This document shows positions 48,411 through 60,064 of a DNA stretch of 64,000 nt, piece after piece. Position numbers and translations under genes: made by a program. The notes under the pieces are model-generated. The model was given only the letters and a program-made list of their open reading frames with translations. It searched no databases and was not told where the DNA came from. The stretch covers positions 63,841,495 to 63,905,494 of the forward strand of contig CP141127.1 of the NCBI GenBank assembly GCA_035236585.1, in the 5' to 3' direction. Origin of the DNA: Warburgia ugandensis (taxonomy: Eukaryota > Streptophyta > Magnoliopsida > Canellales > Canellaceae). The stretch's first letter is position 1. Each line of letters starts with the position of its first letter.

Positions 48411-49764
48411 TAAAAAGTATGCCTAATACTCATAGAAACATAAAGATTAATCCCATTTGTAGATATTGCAAGTCATAGGTTTTTGGGTTTTTCTCCAAAA
48501 TTAGGCAGTAAGAAGACTATGAGCTTCCATGTTGGACTATCTACTTCATAGAGTAAATAGCTTTCAAGTACTCTCTCCATGGCATGCCATACTAGTTTCT
48601 TCAATGTTTTAGTAATACAAAACATTACTTTAAACCTTGAAATAGGAGGAAATACCATAACACCTTTACAAACATGTCTTTCACCTGTTCCATTAAATTC
48701 TTCGTTAACTTATATTTTGACTATCTGGGCTAGTTTTATCCGTGTGCTCCTTCATGTACAAGATGTAGTCATTAGGACAGTCATGTACATTTTCATGCTT
48801 CCACCCTAGTGTAGCCATGATTTTTTTGCCTCCCATGTAGACCTCACTAGTTTGTTCTCATTCAGTGGCACTTTACCCACCACTTTCAAGACTTCTATAA
48901 AACCTAGTACAATGGATCATTGGCTTCATCCAATATAGTTTGGAATTAGGTGGTCCTTAAAGACATTGTATGCATCTTAAAACATCAGTGCAACTATGCT
49001 ATCTCTAACACTTCCTACATTGTCTTCATATTCACACCTTTCCACACTTGTGAGGGTCCATGAGGAAGTTCTTCTCCATGCTAGATCCAAGGACAATAGC
49101 TTTCATTGACTCCATTAAAGTACAAATGTTCTCTAAACTCATCTACAATTACCCTCTGTAGGTTTCCATCATGGATAATGCATGCAATTACAATCACCCT
49201 TGCCCTAAGTGCAAACTCTATGAACTTTGGGTTCCCTCCTTATATTCTCCTGATGATCTTGCCATGGTCATCCAATCTTATTTGTTCATTTATTAACAAA
49301 TTTGAAGCTCAAATGTTTGTGAAGACTTTGCAAACATGAAAAGATTAATGAACTCGATTAGGCATTATACCAAACACTAGGTGTGTAAATAAAATATTAG
49401 AAAAAAATAAATTATAAGCTTGCATGGATTTTCCAATTAACAATAAGATCAATGCTAAGATGAAAGATTTATAAATAGCAAGGAAAAACTTTAAGGAAGG
49501 ATTTTTCCAATCATAAATATGCAAATATATAAAATATGAGATAAACATGAAAGACTTATCCACGCTAATCAATATAGGTTAGGATAGTGTAGGTCGAAGG
49601 CAACATATGTGATTCCAAATTGATTATGGTGTTTAACTTGAAGCTAACCACAATAAAATGCACCTAGATGAGCTTCAGGTTATGTTCATATATAGTTTGA
49701 TATGCTGCCATGTCAAGTTAGTTGAAGACAGGAAAGAAGATAGTTGTGGGATGTTATGTTCTAT

Positions 49765-50130
49765 AAGCAAGTCTTTAAAATGGTTAATATAAACTATCTT
49801 TATAAGTAGGCTTTTCAAAGATTGTTACAATAAACTATCTTTTATAAATAAGCTTTTTAAAGTCAGTTATCCATAAATGTCTTCTTATATGTAATTTTTT
49901 ATGATGGTTATTACTTACCATCTTCTTAAACTTGACTTTTTTAAGATGGTCTCATCAAACCATCTTCTTAAGTTCTTCCCATGAAACTTTTTAAGACAGT
50001 TTTCATAGAAACATCTTATTTAGTATGATTGTCAAAGAAGGTTTTTAGTCACTATCTTAGACTATTTTTACAAAGTCTGTTCCTTGAAAACCATCTTCTT
50101 TTTTGGTGTCTTTAAAAGCACCAATTTTAA
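49765..50130. repeat. Right subterminal repeat cluster of the CACTA element
   Basis: Ten or more AACCATCTTCTTAA / TTAAGATGGT / CTTTTTAAAG-like units in both orientations up to the TAGTG terminus. Confidence 0.8.
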
Positions 50131-50138
50131 TAGTGTTG

Positions 50139-50540
50139 ATTTTTTTTTATATTCCACTTTATCTGGGTCATGTGCAATTCTCTCCATTCTTTTGTTTAAT
50201 TTTCAGCTTTCTTACATTTTAGAATTAATTCTTGCATATAATATAGGGCTTTGTGATAGTTTGACTCATGATGTTTAACCCAAAGATGAGGCTGAGGCAC
50301 CTCTCTTTCATCAGTAGGTCATAAGTTTGAGGTAGCATGTCACATCCCTTTAGTGGATGTAGGAAGAGCCTGCACATTGAGGAGGGGGTGTCCTAGGTAT
50401 AAATTTGGCAAGAGTGTATGTCGAGGAATGTGTCCCAAGGATGCATATGAAAAGGATGTATTTATAAGATCTATTGGATGCATCAATTTCTTTTTTCATT
50501 TTTTTAAAAATCTTCTAGTAAACACCAATTTTAACTGGAT
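50139..50540. other. Unassigned spacer right of the CACTA element
   Basis: No gene or repeat recognised. Confidence 0.4.
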
Positions 50541-50557
50541 TAAGTTTGGCTCCTAAT

Positions 50558-50741
50558 TGAAGGGTAGCCTTGGTGTAATGGTAAAGTTGTCATCCTGTGG
50601 CCCTGAGGTCATGGGTTCAAGGCATGGAAATTGCCTCTTATAAAAATGCAAGGTAAGGTCGCGTACTATAAACCTTGATGGTCCTCCCCTATCTCGGACC
50701 CCACATATGTAGGAGCTTACTGCACTGAGGTGGCCCCTTTT
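50558..50741 (+). mobile_element. Au-type SINE, plus strand, with 17-bp target duplications
   Basis: TAAGTTTGG-TCCTAAT flanks both sides (50541-50557, 50742-50758; one C/T difference). The body has box A GCCTTGGTGTAATGGTAAAG, box B GGGTTCAAGGCATGG, then TGCCTCTTATAAAAATGCAA, TCGGACCCCACATATG and a short T tail. tRNA-like internal promoter boxes and A/T-poor body match the Au SINE family. Confidence 0.93.
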
Positions 50742-50758
50742 TAAGTTTGGTTCCTAAT

Positions 50759-51353
50759 ACTTTTTAACCCCATAACTAAGCAACTGCTCCTTTCTTTGGA
50801 TATTAATGTCCTATAACCCATTTCTATTAGTGCCAACTCAAGATACATCAGTAGAGCTGATATAAACCTTCCTTCAAAGAAAGAAATAGGAGCTTAATTC
50901 CAAATTCTCTTAACTTGACATTGATAAATTGCAAAGTGTACATTTGCATTTTGAATCCCAATGTAAAATACTAAAATACTATGGAGACAGAGAAAATATG
51001 CATGTCATTAACTAGTGGATGGCATTGATTGAATGGTAGGGCTCACTATAATGTCAATCTGGTTTCTTAAAAAAAAAGAAAAAAGAAAACTCTTAAATGT
51101 AACAAACATAAACTTCTTTGACTGTGGAATAAAGCTTTTGTAACCATTAGGCTAGATCCTTTGGTTAATTGATCTCTTTTTTCCAAATGTTGATGATTTA
51201 TTACCATAATAAAACCCCCTTAAATTAATAGTCCTAGGACGATAGGTTTTCTATTGACTTAGACAGTTTTTAAGTTCTCAAATAACCCCTTAAGTTAATA
51301 TACGTGGAAAATTTCTTATTTCTATTAATTTAGTAGGGTTTTGTGTCTTTTTT
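50759..51353. other. Unassigned AT-rich spacer
   Basis: Nothing recognised. Confidence 0.4.
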
Positions 51354-53664
51354 ATGTTGAGTGTTCATTTTTATACCAAAAACCATAACTTTAGCATTAT
51401 TTTAGTGCATTGATCAATCATTTTCAAACTTATAAGATAGGCTTTGCACTAAAACATTTAATTATTATCTAACCATTAACTGATGTATTTTTAGAGTTAG
51501 ATGGGCATCTAGAGATAAGTATGTATTAAACCATGTTATATGGTACTAATTAAAACTTTTTCTATGTTTTGTAAGTTGTACATTAAGATCCATGTGGTTA
51601 GATCAAGACAATCAACATTCTAGATTATCAATCAAGCTTAGATTGAAATGGATGATTCAAATCAATCCAAGTGATCTAGATCAAAATTCAGAAGCAATGG
51701 CTCAAAGTTTAATAATTTTCAATTACAATGGTTGAAGGTGTCTAAGAAAACCATGTTTTGAAGTGGATTGATGAAGATAAACGGTAATCTAAGCATGATT
51801 GGTCACAAATGTAGAGTTCTCATCATCTAAAAGGAGTTTAACGGATTGGATTGCTAAATTCATCATTTTTGTGCAAAATAAAAAAGATGCTCGATTTTAA
51901 TCATTTGGGATGTTAGGGATTAGATTTTGAGAATGGATTCAAAATTAGAGGATTGAACATTCCAAATGCATACCTTGATGATCAAGGAAAAAATGGCCAC
52001 AAGTTTCTAAGGTTTTGAAGTAAAAAATGTCATCTACAAGAGTTGCCTAGAGGTTAGGAAACAATGGGGAATGGTTTCTTAAGTAGGAAATCAGTTGTAG
52101 AAGGTGGGCAACTAATTGGGAAACCAAGTCAAATTAAAACTTCAACATGATTATATTGCTTGGGGAGGAAGGCATTGACATAAGGAAACTTTCAAACTGA
52201 CATCTCCATATCACACACACCCACTCACCCACTAGATCTAAGAATAAGAGAAAATTGGAGAAAAATATAGAAAAGTAAGAAGAAAAATAAGGTTATGTGA
52301 CTGGTCAACTGGGGGAGAAAACACAAGATTCCCGATGCATTGTTCAATGAAAAAACTCAAGGTTGATCTTGTTGGATAGAAGACCATAAGGAAAAGAAGA
52401 TCCAAGTAATAAAATCTAGATTGGAGAGAAGAAAACATTGATCAAAGCAATTGAAATTGGTACCCTATTATTGTTCCTCGTGTGAATAGTAATAGGGTTT
52501 TAACAGTTCTTTCTATTATTATCATTCACTCATAATTATGTTACACTTCATATCATCCTTAATTCAAGTAAGTTTTTTATGTTTTATTAGTAAATGTTGA
52601 AGTAAATTAATTAAGAAATTCATTTTAATGTTGAATTTTGGAATCTATTGCTAATTATTTTGGATTTAAGCAATTTTCATGTTGTTTAGAAAATTCATGC
52701 ATTGTGTAATCTCACTCTGCTATTTATTGTTGCATATTGTATTACTCTATTTTTTATTTAAACAAAATTTGAGGAGAGTCATGGTTATTTTTTGATGCGT
52801 GACAAATCAAGGATAATTATGGTTGATCTTCAAAGCTAAAAAAAAAATCTTAATTTTTTTATTATTAATTTTTAGGTTTTATGGTGAATAAAAATTAAAA
52901 AGAAAGTTACCTTGATTAAATTTTAGTTCTTTCCTAGTCGATATTTTTAGATTGTGAGATATAATTTTTTATTCATGTTTAAATGCTTACAAATTAGCTC
53001 TCTTTAATAGTTAGCAAGCTTAATTTTAGATTTCTTATTTATTTTTTCAAAATTTATAGAATTAATTTAGAAATTATGCTAGTCTGATTTGCTTTTGCAT
53101 AGGATTAAAGTGATCTTATTTTTAGATTAGAATACAAATTATGAGATTTTTAATGTTTTAATTGTCTTAGGAAATTAATTTAGAAAATATAATTTTATTC
53201 TTAGAATAAGTCTTTGATTTTATGTTATTACTTTTTATAGTGGATGCTTAGAAAATTGATCTTTGGTCCATTACAATTAGGCTTTAAATAGAGTGCTTAG
53301 CATTTGATGAATTATCTAGTTTTTGAAGTTTAGAAAATTTTAATTTAAATTTTCAAGGAAGATATTTTTTACAATGGTAATTGTAGTTTCAATTTGGTTC
53401 TTGAGCTATACAAAAAAAAGAGGTGGCGGAGCTAATTTAGGTGTTCTTTAATCCTAGTAATTTAAATATATGTTAAAAATCCATTTTTCATATCATCCAT
53501 TAAATTGGAAAACCATCATATTTCTTTAATCTTGCATTATTTTTAGGATAATTAGTTGAGATCAACTTTGGAGCTTTATTTTCATACTATATCTTGCCTA
53601 TGGATTCAACCCTACATAACACTACATTTGACTACTATGCATTTACAAGAAAAGTACAAACAAG
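51354..53664 (+). repeat. 5' LTR of the Athila/Tat-like element
   Basis: Begins TGTTGAGTGTTCATTTTTAT, which parallels the TGATAAGTGTCTAATTTTGC start at 60065. It ends just before a degenerate primer site. The 2.3-kb length is similar to the 2.45-kb LTR at 60065. The exact start is uncertain. Confidence 0.55.
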
Positions 53665-53668
53665 TTTT

Positions 53669-53686
53669 TGACACTATTGTTGGGGA
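53669..53686 (+). promoter_or_regulatory. Degenerate tRNA-Asp-type primer binding site
   Basis: TTTT followed by TGACACTATTGTTGGGGA corresponds to the TGGCGCCGTTGCCGGGGA of Athila/Tat elements, with several C/G losses. The copy at 62525 is better preserved. Confidence 0.65.
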
Positions 53687-54852
53687 GGTGATCATGTGGC
53701 CCAAGCACCATAGGATTAGGATAGTTTTTATCTTTCTTATTTTCCTTTTTTGAGCGGAATTATAGTGAGGATGACTTGTATTTAAACTTTAATCATAATT
53801 AAAAGGGTTATAATAATATATGTCAAGGATAAATCATCATTACTTGAAAGTTGATGTGGTTTGTAAATGGTTTACACTTGTATTAGAAGATTTAATTCCA
53901 AGACTCCACTACTAGATCTACTCATTCTTTTGTTTTGCTTATATTTATGAATTGCATTAGTAAAGTAGTTTTACATAATTGTTTAGTTGTATAATTCATA
54001 TAGATTGCATTCATACTTAAATCTTTGCATAGGTGGTTGTATTAGAAGCACTTACTTAACAAAGGATAGCCCAAGCTTGGCTATAACCAACAAGACACAG
54101 GTTTCCTAGGTTATAGTGTCCTGTCTATTGAAGCTCAGACCCTTTGAGTAAGTAGCATATAGATCGTTGCATTAGTTTACTGATTTTCTTTGCATTCTTA
54201 GGACACATCTACATGCTTTGAGGTAAATATACGTTGATTGAATTACCATGATGAATGGAAATTGAATAGCAAGGGCACTATAACCTACAAGATCAAGTGT
54301 GAATTTTATCACCACATCTTGGACCACCCAGGTTAATCATCACCTTTCAATTAGCCTAGCCTTTCAAGTTTAAATTAAATATAAAGTACATAAGACCTAT
54401 AGAAGCCTTTGAGCTCATATGACCCTTTTAGAAGGAGGCAAACTATTGTCATTCTAGTGGCCTTGCGCTACATCATAATGTTGGCTTTTAAATGACTAGA
54501 TTTGCCAACATATTCCATGACTTAGAATACCTATAGCTAATTCAGGATAGTGTAAATCATTTGATTTTGTTAAGATCTAATTGGTAAGCAATAGAACAAG
54601 TCTGAAAGAGAGGAGGAGCTTAAAAACTTCTCAGCTTGTTAGATTTAAGGATTGCTTGATTGTGTCATTTGTTTATACATCATTCTAGACACCAGGTTGC
54701 ATAATTTAGTTCATTCTTTCCATAAAAACTTTGAAAAGAAAAAACCCTAAAACCTAAAAATTCTTTCATTGTATGCCCTTTTGAATCCGCAACAAAATTG
54801 TAAGGTTAGTTAAAATACTCCAATAGCGAATACAACTAGATCAACTACTGTC
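53687..54852 (+). other. Untranslated leader of the gypsy element
   Basis: Shares blocks with the leader at 63140-63560, for example GAGCTCATATGACCCTTTTAGAAGG and GATCTAATTGGTAAG. No coding frame seen. Confidence 0.6.
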
Positions 54853-56450
54853 ATGGCTAATTCACAAGCTGATCATGGGGGAGATCTACCCCTTATAAAT
54901 ATTAGAGATGATCATCAACCTTTTATTAATTGATGATCCACTACCTCTAGTGGATGATGATGATCTCGCACTAGGGAGAAATGATCACCCGCAATATAGG
55001 TACATGAGGAACAACAGGCAATGGGACCAACAAAGTGAACTTGGGGACAATTGGAAAAATAACATCCTCATGAGAGAATCTTAAGAGAGTACTTGTAGCC
55101 TACACACACTAGCACACCTTCATGTTTGATTTTACTACAAAAATACTAATGCACAAGAATTAAAAATGGGAGTAATTCTACTACTTCCTAAGTTTCATGG
55201 GCTTGAAATTAAGAGTTCTTACATATATCTAAAAGAATTTGATGAAGTGTGCACTCCTTAGAGTATACAAAACATTATACTAGATGTGGTAAGACTTAAG
55301 CTATTTTCTTTTTCTTTAAAAGAAAAAGTAAAGATATGGTTCAATTCACAGTCAGGGGGTTCAATAGAAACCAAGCAAGAAATGACTAGGGAGTTCTTGA
55401 AAAAGTTCTTCTTTATGCATAAAACTAATACTCTATGTCATTTACTTGTCAACATCATGGATATGCAATGGAACATCTTAAGTTGACTAAATTTTGAAAT
55501 GTGCCAATTTGTTGAAATAATTTGCAATGAAAACTTCTCAAATAACACCCTAGTGATGTACAAGAGTATTTGGAATGGTTAGCAGAGAGTGCTCAAAATT
55601 GGGCTGATTCAGACAATAAGATTACTCAGACAATCCCAAACCTACCACCACATCTGCTAGGGTAGGAATGAATGCTATGACTAAAAAAGATGATATCAAT
55701 GCCAAAATAGCATGCCTAACTAGAAAAGTAGAGACTACAAAAATGAGGAAAACTACCTTGAAGAAGGTTAGGTAGGATTGTGGTATTTGTGAAAGTACTT
55801 AATACCCAACATGAGAATGCCTCATAATTTAAGCATTCTAGGATGTGCTTTATGAATAGGCTAATGCCTTGAATTCATATAAATGACCTTTTTCTCCACA
55901 CTTTGAGACATATAACCCCAACTAGAGGAATTGTCCTAATTTTAATTGCTACAATGGACCCAATGCTAATGTCTCATAGCATCCCTCATACTAATCCCAA
56001 TAAGAACCATCAACTCCTGGATCCTACATGCCCCGACTTAATAGGCTATTAAAAAATAATCTTTTCCAATTTATCCAAAACTAGAGAAGAAAAATGCTTA
56101 ATTTAAATAATCCATGAATGAAATGAAGAACATGATGACTTAACTTATGCAGACCGTAAATAGAGGGACATTTCCTACCCAACCACAACCAAACCCTAAA
56201 TGTGCGCATGTAGTTGATAAAAATACTTCTTTGAGTTCAACATGGAATAAACTAAGACCATTACCATTCTTAGAAATGATAAGCTAATAGACAAATCAGG
56301 TCCTATAAATGCTAACGAGTTTCAAGGAATTCCTAAAAGAAAAGAAAAATCTGTAGATGAGGAACCCCTTCCACCCACTGAGGCTTGTCCCATACCTGCT
56401 CACTTCCCTTATAGGCTATGGCAAGCTTCAAAGTCTAGCTCTAATGATAA
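54853..56450 (+). pseudogene. gag of the gypsy element, broken
   Basis: Starts MANSQADHGGDLPLINIRDD at ATG 54853. It continues through LPKFHGLEIK-type FHGLEIKSSYIYLKEFDEV (55190-55250), VVRLKLFSFSLKEKVKIWFN and TREFLKKFF (55286-55410), EWLAESAQNWADSD (55570-55615), MTKKDDINAKIACLTRKVE (55678-55735) and a proline-rich tail with FPTQPQPNPKCAHV (56170-56215). This is the pattern of plant gypsy capsid proteins, which package the element RNA. Frameshifts and stops are frequent. The zinc-knuckle-like CGICES is only partial. Confidence 0.78.
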
Positions 56451-56629
56451 GATTTGAAAATTTTTAAGCAAGTCAAAATCAACATATTGATGCTTGTTGT
56501 CATTAAACAAATCCTAACATATGTCAAAATTTTGAAAAATCTTTGCACCATCAAAAGAAGATTAAATGTGCAAAATAATACACTTTTGACTAAACAAGTT
56601 AGTTCAATTCTTTTGCATCATAAACGCCG

Positions 56630-56650
56630 CCCCCCCCCCCCCCCCCCCCC
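56630..56650. repeat. Poly-C homopolymer
   Basis: Twenty-one C in a row between gag and protease remnants; unusual in this AT-rich sequence. Confidence 0.97.
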
Positions 56651-56689
56651 ACCAATACAAAGATCCAAGTTGCCCCACTCTCACTTGCC

Positions 56690-57200
56690 TTATTAGCAAT
56701 CATAAGATTAGGCAAGCTTTGCTTGATTCATGATTTAGTGTTAACCTACTTCCATCTTGGTATATATACAATTAGGTCTTGGTGAACTTAAACCTACTTC
56801 TATTACACTCTAGCTAGCTAACCCTTCTGTAAAGATATCAATAGGGGTAGTATAAGATATGCTTGTCCAAGTAGATAGTTTTGCTTCCCTAAAGACTTTC
56901 TAGTTTTGGATACACATCTGGTGATATGAGAAGAATGAAATATCAGTCATTTTGGGATAACCATTTTTGGATACCTCTGATGCCTTAATTAATTGCAGTA
57001 ATAGTGTCATGAAGCTTTCATTTTGTAATATGACATTAGATCTAAACATCTTTAACATTTGTAATAAGCCTGGTGATATCTTCGATGACTTGCACACTAT
57101 AAACATGATCAATTCCTTACATCTTCCTTGTTGGGCCCATTGGAGGCTTGTTTGGCCCATTTTAATATGTTTAATGAGGATGCATTACTAAAGGAAGTTA
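56690..57200 (+). pseudogene. Retroviral-type aspartic protease remnant of the gypsy element
   Basis: Broken frames read LGLGELKPTSITL, VKISIGVV and DMLVQVDSF. An open frame at 56967-57191 reads MDTSDALINCSNSVMKLSFC followed by NMTLDLNIFNIC. These match the C-terminal half of Athila-type proteases, which cleave the polyprotein. The active-site D-[ST]-G region is not readable. Confidence 0.7.
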
Positions 57201-57289
57201 ATTCCCTTGATTCTGTGCTAGTAATGGATCATATAAAGATGAAAACCTTGTTTTGGGAAACTACCCCCATGGGAGTCCACTCCCATTCC

Positions 57290-58790
57290 ATCCTTTGTTG
57301 AGCCTCCTAAGGTTGAACTAAAATCTCTACTATTAGATTTAAAGTATGCATATTTTAGGAGAAACAAAGACTTTTCTTATGATAATTTTCTCCCAATTAG
57401 AAACATCTTAGGATGAACAGTTAATAGACACAATAAAGGAACACAAAGGTGCTATAGGATGGATCATTCCACATACAAAGGTCATTAACCCTTTAATCTA
57501 TACTCATAGGATTTACTTGGAGGATAATACCAAATTATGTCATTAATTGTACCACAAATTGAACCCTAATATGCAAGAGATGGTTAGAGTAGAAATCTCT
57601 ACATTGCTTATTGTATGGATCATCTATCTCATAAGTGATAGCAAATGAGTGAGTCCAACTCAAATGGTTATAAAGATATCAAAGTGTCAATGATGACAAA
57701 TGCCAACAATGAATTAAGTCCTACTAAAGTTAGCACATGTTGGCATATGTGCGTTGACTTTAGAAAATCGAATAATGTCACTAGGAAGGACCATTTTCCT
57801 TTGTCTTTATTAATCATATGTTAGAAAGGGTTTTAAGACATTAGTTTTACTATTTTCTCTATGGTTATTATGGATATAACCAAACAAAGATTGCATCTAA
57901 GGATAAAAAAAGATCACTTTTACTTATAAAAGAATGCCATTTGGACTATGTAATGGTCTTGCCACTTTTCATAGATGCATGATAAGTATCTCTAGTGATA
58001 ATGTAGAGAAATTTTAAGAGGTCTTTATGGATGATTTTTCTATTTTAGGTGATTCATTTGAAACATGTCTTGAAAACTTATGAAAAGTCTTATATCATTG
58101 TGAAGAGAAAAACTTAGTGTTGAATTAGGAGAAATGTCATTTTATGGTTTCCAAGGGAATTGTATTTGGTCAGATATTCCATCCAAAGGTATAGAGGTAT
58201 ATTAAGCCAAAATTGATTTGATCATTAATCTACCAATTCCTAAATTAGTGAGGGATATCCACTCATTTCTAGGACATGCATTATTCTACAAGAGGTTTAT
58301 TGAATATTTTAATGTAATATCAAGATCTTTATGTCACCTCTTTATAAAGGATGCCCCTTTTAAGTGGACTAATGATTGTCAGGAAGCTTTTACAAAGTTG
58401 AAACATGAGTTAACCATTGCATCTATCATGCATCCACCTGATTGGAGTTTTCCCTTTGAAATCATGTGTCATGGTAATGATTATGCTATAGGAGTGGGTA
58501 GGACACTCAATAGTACTCATTTGAACTATTCTACCACAAAAAAGAACTGCTCCTTGATGTTGTATTTGCATTGGATAAGTTCAGGTCCTATTTGGTTGGT
58601 TCTAAGATAGTTATTTTCTTGAGCATTCAGCACTTAAGTACATTCTTTCCCAGAAGGATGCTAAGCTAATACTATTTAGATGGATTTTTCTACTCCAAAA
58701 ATTGGATATTGAAATTAAATACAAGAAAGAAGTAGAAAATATAGTTGCAGATGATCTTTATCTTTCTAGACTTGTTGGATGAGTTTCTAA
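57290..58790 (+). pseudogene. Reverse transcriptase and RNase H remnant of the gypsy element
   Basis: Recognisable pieces in order are VELKSLLLDLKYAYF (57310), KDHFPLSLL-like GRTIFLCL in a shifted frame (57785), RMPFGLCNGLATFHRCM (57935-57985), VFMDDFSILGDSFETCLENL (58020-58080), EKNLVLN-EKCHFMV (58105-58150), VRDIHSFLGHALFYKRFIEY (58248-58310), FEIMCHGNDYAIGVG (58458-58500) and IEIKYKKEVENIVADDLYLS (58710-58765). F-M-D-D is the RT active-site box and is intact. The final RNase H AD-x-L-S motif shows an inserted residue. In-frame stops are many. The element's RT would copy its RNA to DNA. Confidence 0.85.
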
Positions 58791-58799
58791 TAAAGGATA

Positions 58800-59774
58800 A
58801 ATTCTTGAATGATTAACTGTTCATGTCTCTCATGCTCCATGGATTGTTGATATTGCAAATTATTTAGTTACACGAACGATACTTGAACATTGGATTAAGC
58901 AAGTAAAGCACTCCTTCTGGGATGATCCTAATTTATTTAAGTACTACCATCAAATAATTAGGAGATGTATACTTGATATAGAACCATCAAATAATCCTCA
59001 TTTGACATTCTGAAGCATGTGGAGGACATTTTTTTGCTCAAAGAACTACTACAAAAATTTTGCAGTGTGGTTTTTATTGGCCCACTCTTTGTAAAGATAC
59101 ACATGACTTTTGTAAAGCTTATGAGCATTTTCAAAAATTAGGAGGAACAACTTGTAGGAATATCATGTATCTGAATCCAATTATAGTGGTTGAGGTATTT
59201 GATTATTGGGGGACTAATTTCATGGGACCATTTCCACCTTTATTTGTATGTCTGTATGTTTTAGTATCTATAGACTATGTTTTTAAATGGATAGAGGCTG
59301 TTCTATTTAGGAACAATAATCATAAAATAGTTTGTAAATTTCAAAAAGAAAATATCTTTTCTAGATTTGTGCCTTGAGTCATTATAAGTGATAATAGTAT
59401 TCATTTTTTTCAACAGGGCTTTTGAAACACTCATGGATAAATATAATATGAAAAATAAAGTTGTAACAATGTATCACTCATAAATAAGTAGACAAATAAA
59501 AAATTCTAATTGGGTTATTAAATAGATTCTTCAAAAGATTGTTAACATAGATCATAAAGATTGGTCTCTTTGACTGAACGATGCACTTTGGGCATACAAG
59601 ACTACATATAAACCCCGAATTGGTATGTCTCCCTATCATATTGTACATGGTAAAGTTTGTCATTTGCTTATGGAATTGGAAGATAAAGCTTATTAGGAAA
59701 TTAAAACAAATTAATTTTAACATGCTTAAGTAGGCTCACATAGAAAAGAAATTAGGCAAAAAGCATATGAAAGT
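58800..59774 (+). pseudogene. Integrase remnant of the gypsy element
   Basis: Frame 59060-59377 reads QCGFYWPTLCKDTHDFCKAY, then DYWGTNFMGPFPP, LVSIDYVFKWIEAV and ending FSRFVP, continued by VIISDNSIHFF. This covers the zinc-binding region and catalytic core (D of DYWG, D of ISDN). The downstream part is shifted. The C-terminus runs into the inverted LTR fragment. Confidence 0.82.
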
Positions 59775-60064
59775 TGTGACGACCCGGGTTTTCTATAACA
59801 CTTTTTCATCTTTATTTTCAAAAGGTGGGGCCCCAACTTTGGAGAAAAAATTTGAAAATCAAATGATGAAAAACATTTTCTTTGAAATTTATTTCAAATC
59901 TGTGAGTATCACCCTTCAATCCTTCATTGTCTATTTAATATGATACTATATATAATTTTTGAAACTAGAAATATAATTTTTTTTAGAGTAAATAATCAGA
60001 GAATGATTTACTGAAACTAGGATCCATCCAGTCATCATGCATAGTCCATGTATTAATTATATAC
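59775..60064 (-). repeat. Inverted 3' end fragment of a Tekay-like LTR
   Basis: Starts TGTGACGACCCGGGTTTTCT, the reverse complement of the terminal motif of the LTRs ending at 1658, 37746 and 48410. It then matches 1395-1658 in reverse (GGGGCCCCA-CTT, TAGGATCCATCCAGTC). Cut at 60064 by the next gypsy LTR. Confidence 0.78.

Larger units (their letters stand above)
42880..49340 (-). pseudogene. CACTA/En-Spm transposase gene, pseudogene split by an LTR
   Basis: Minus-strand pieces in order: FIEFALRARVIVIACIIHDG, VDEFREHLYFNGVNESYCPW and HGEELPHGP (49340-49060), a transposase-associated N-terminal region. Next are MTVLMTTSCT, RHVCKGVMVFPPISRFKVMF, MERVLESYLLYEVDSPTWKL and LPNFGEKPKN (48770-48470), Tnp2-like. 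The reading enters the LTR at 48410 and resumes below 45117 with SFWPIIIVYYNNPSLLCMKK, ILGPKQLENHTDVYL and DVGVEAFDAYKKEWF. Then LLDMLGKTKDEFVAQINLMN-MGLKRKLHP (44550-44410), KNPRPFSDKF, HESLKGYV and EGSIIKCYIIKEEMEFC (~44110-43800), and YYFYTKDRDNSRAQQNIKIK with YYKVIQENYD (43250-43075), which resembles the DUF4216 region. Stops occur throughout. Family assigned by eye. Confidence 0.85.
51354..59774 (+). mobile_element. Decayed Athila/Tat-like Ty3/gypsy retrotransposon
   Basis: From left to right: 5' LTR, a tRNA-Asp-type primer site, a long leader, then gag, aspartic protease, reverse transcriptase, RNase H and integrase remnants in gypsy order on the plus strand. The 3' LTR is missing; the internal region ends at 59774 against an inverted LTR fragment of another family. 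Every domain carries stops or shifts, so the element cannot encode a working polyprotein. Confidence 0.82.

Noticed and set aside
50558..50660. Possible tRNA gene suggested by box A and box B motifs
   Set aside because: The motifs belong to an Au-type SINE head. There is no cloverleaf acceptor stem, and target duplications flank the whole unit.
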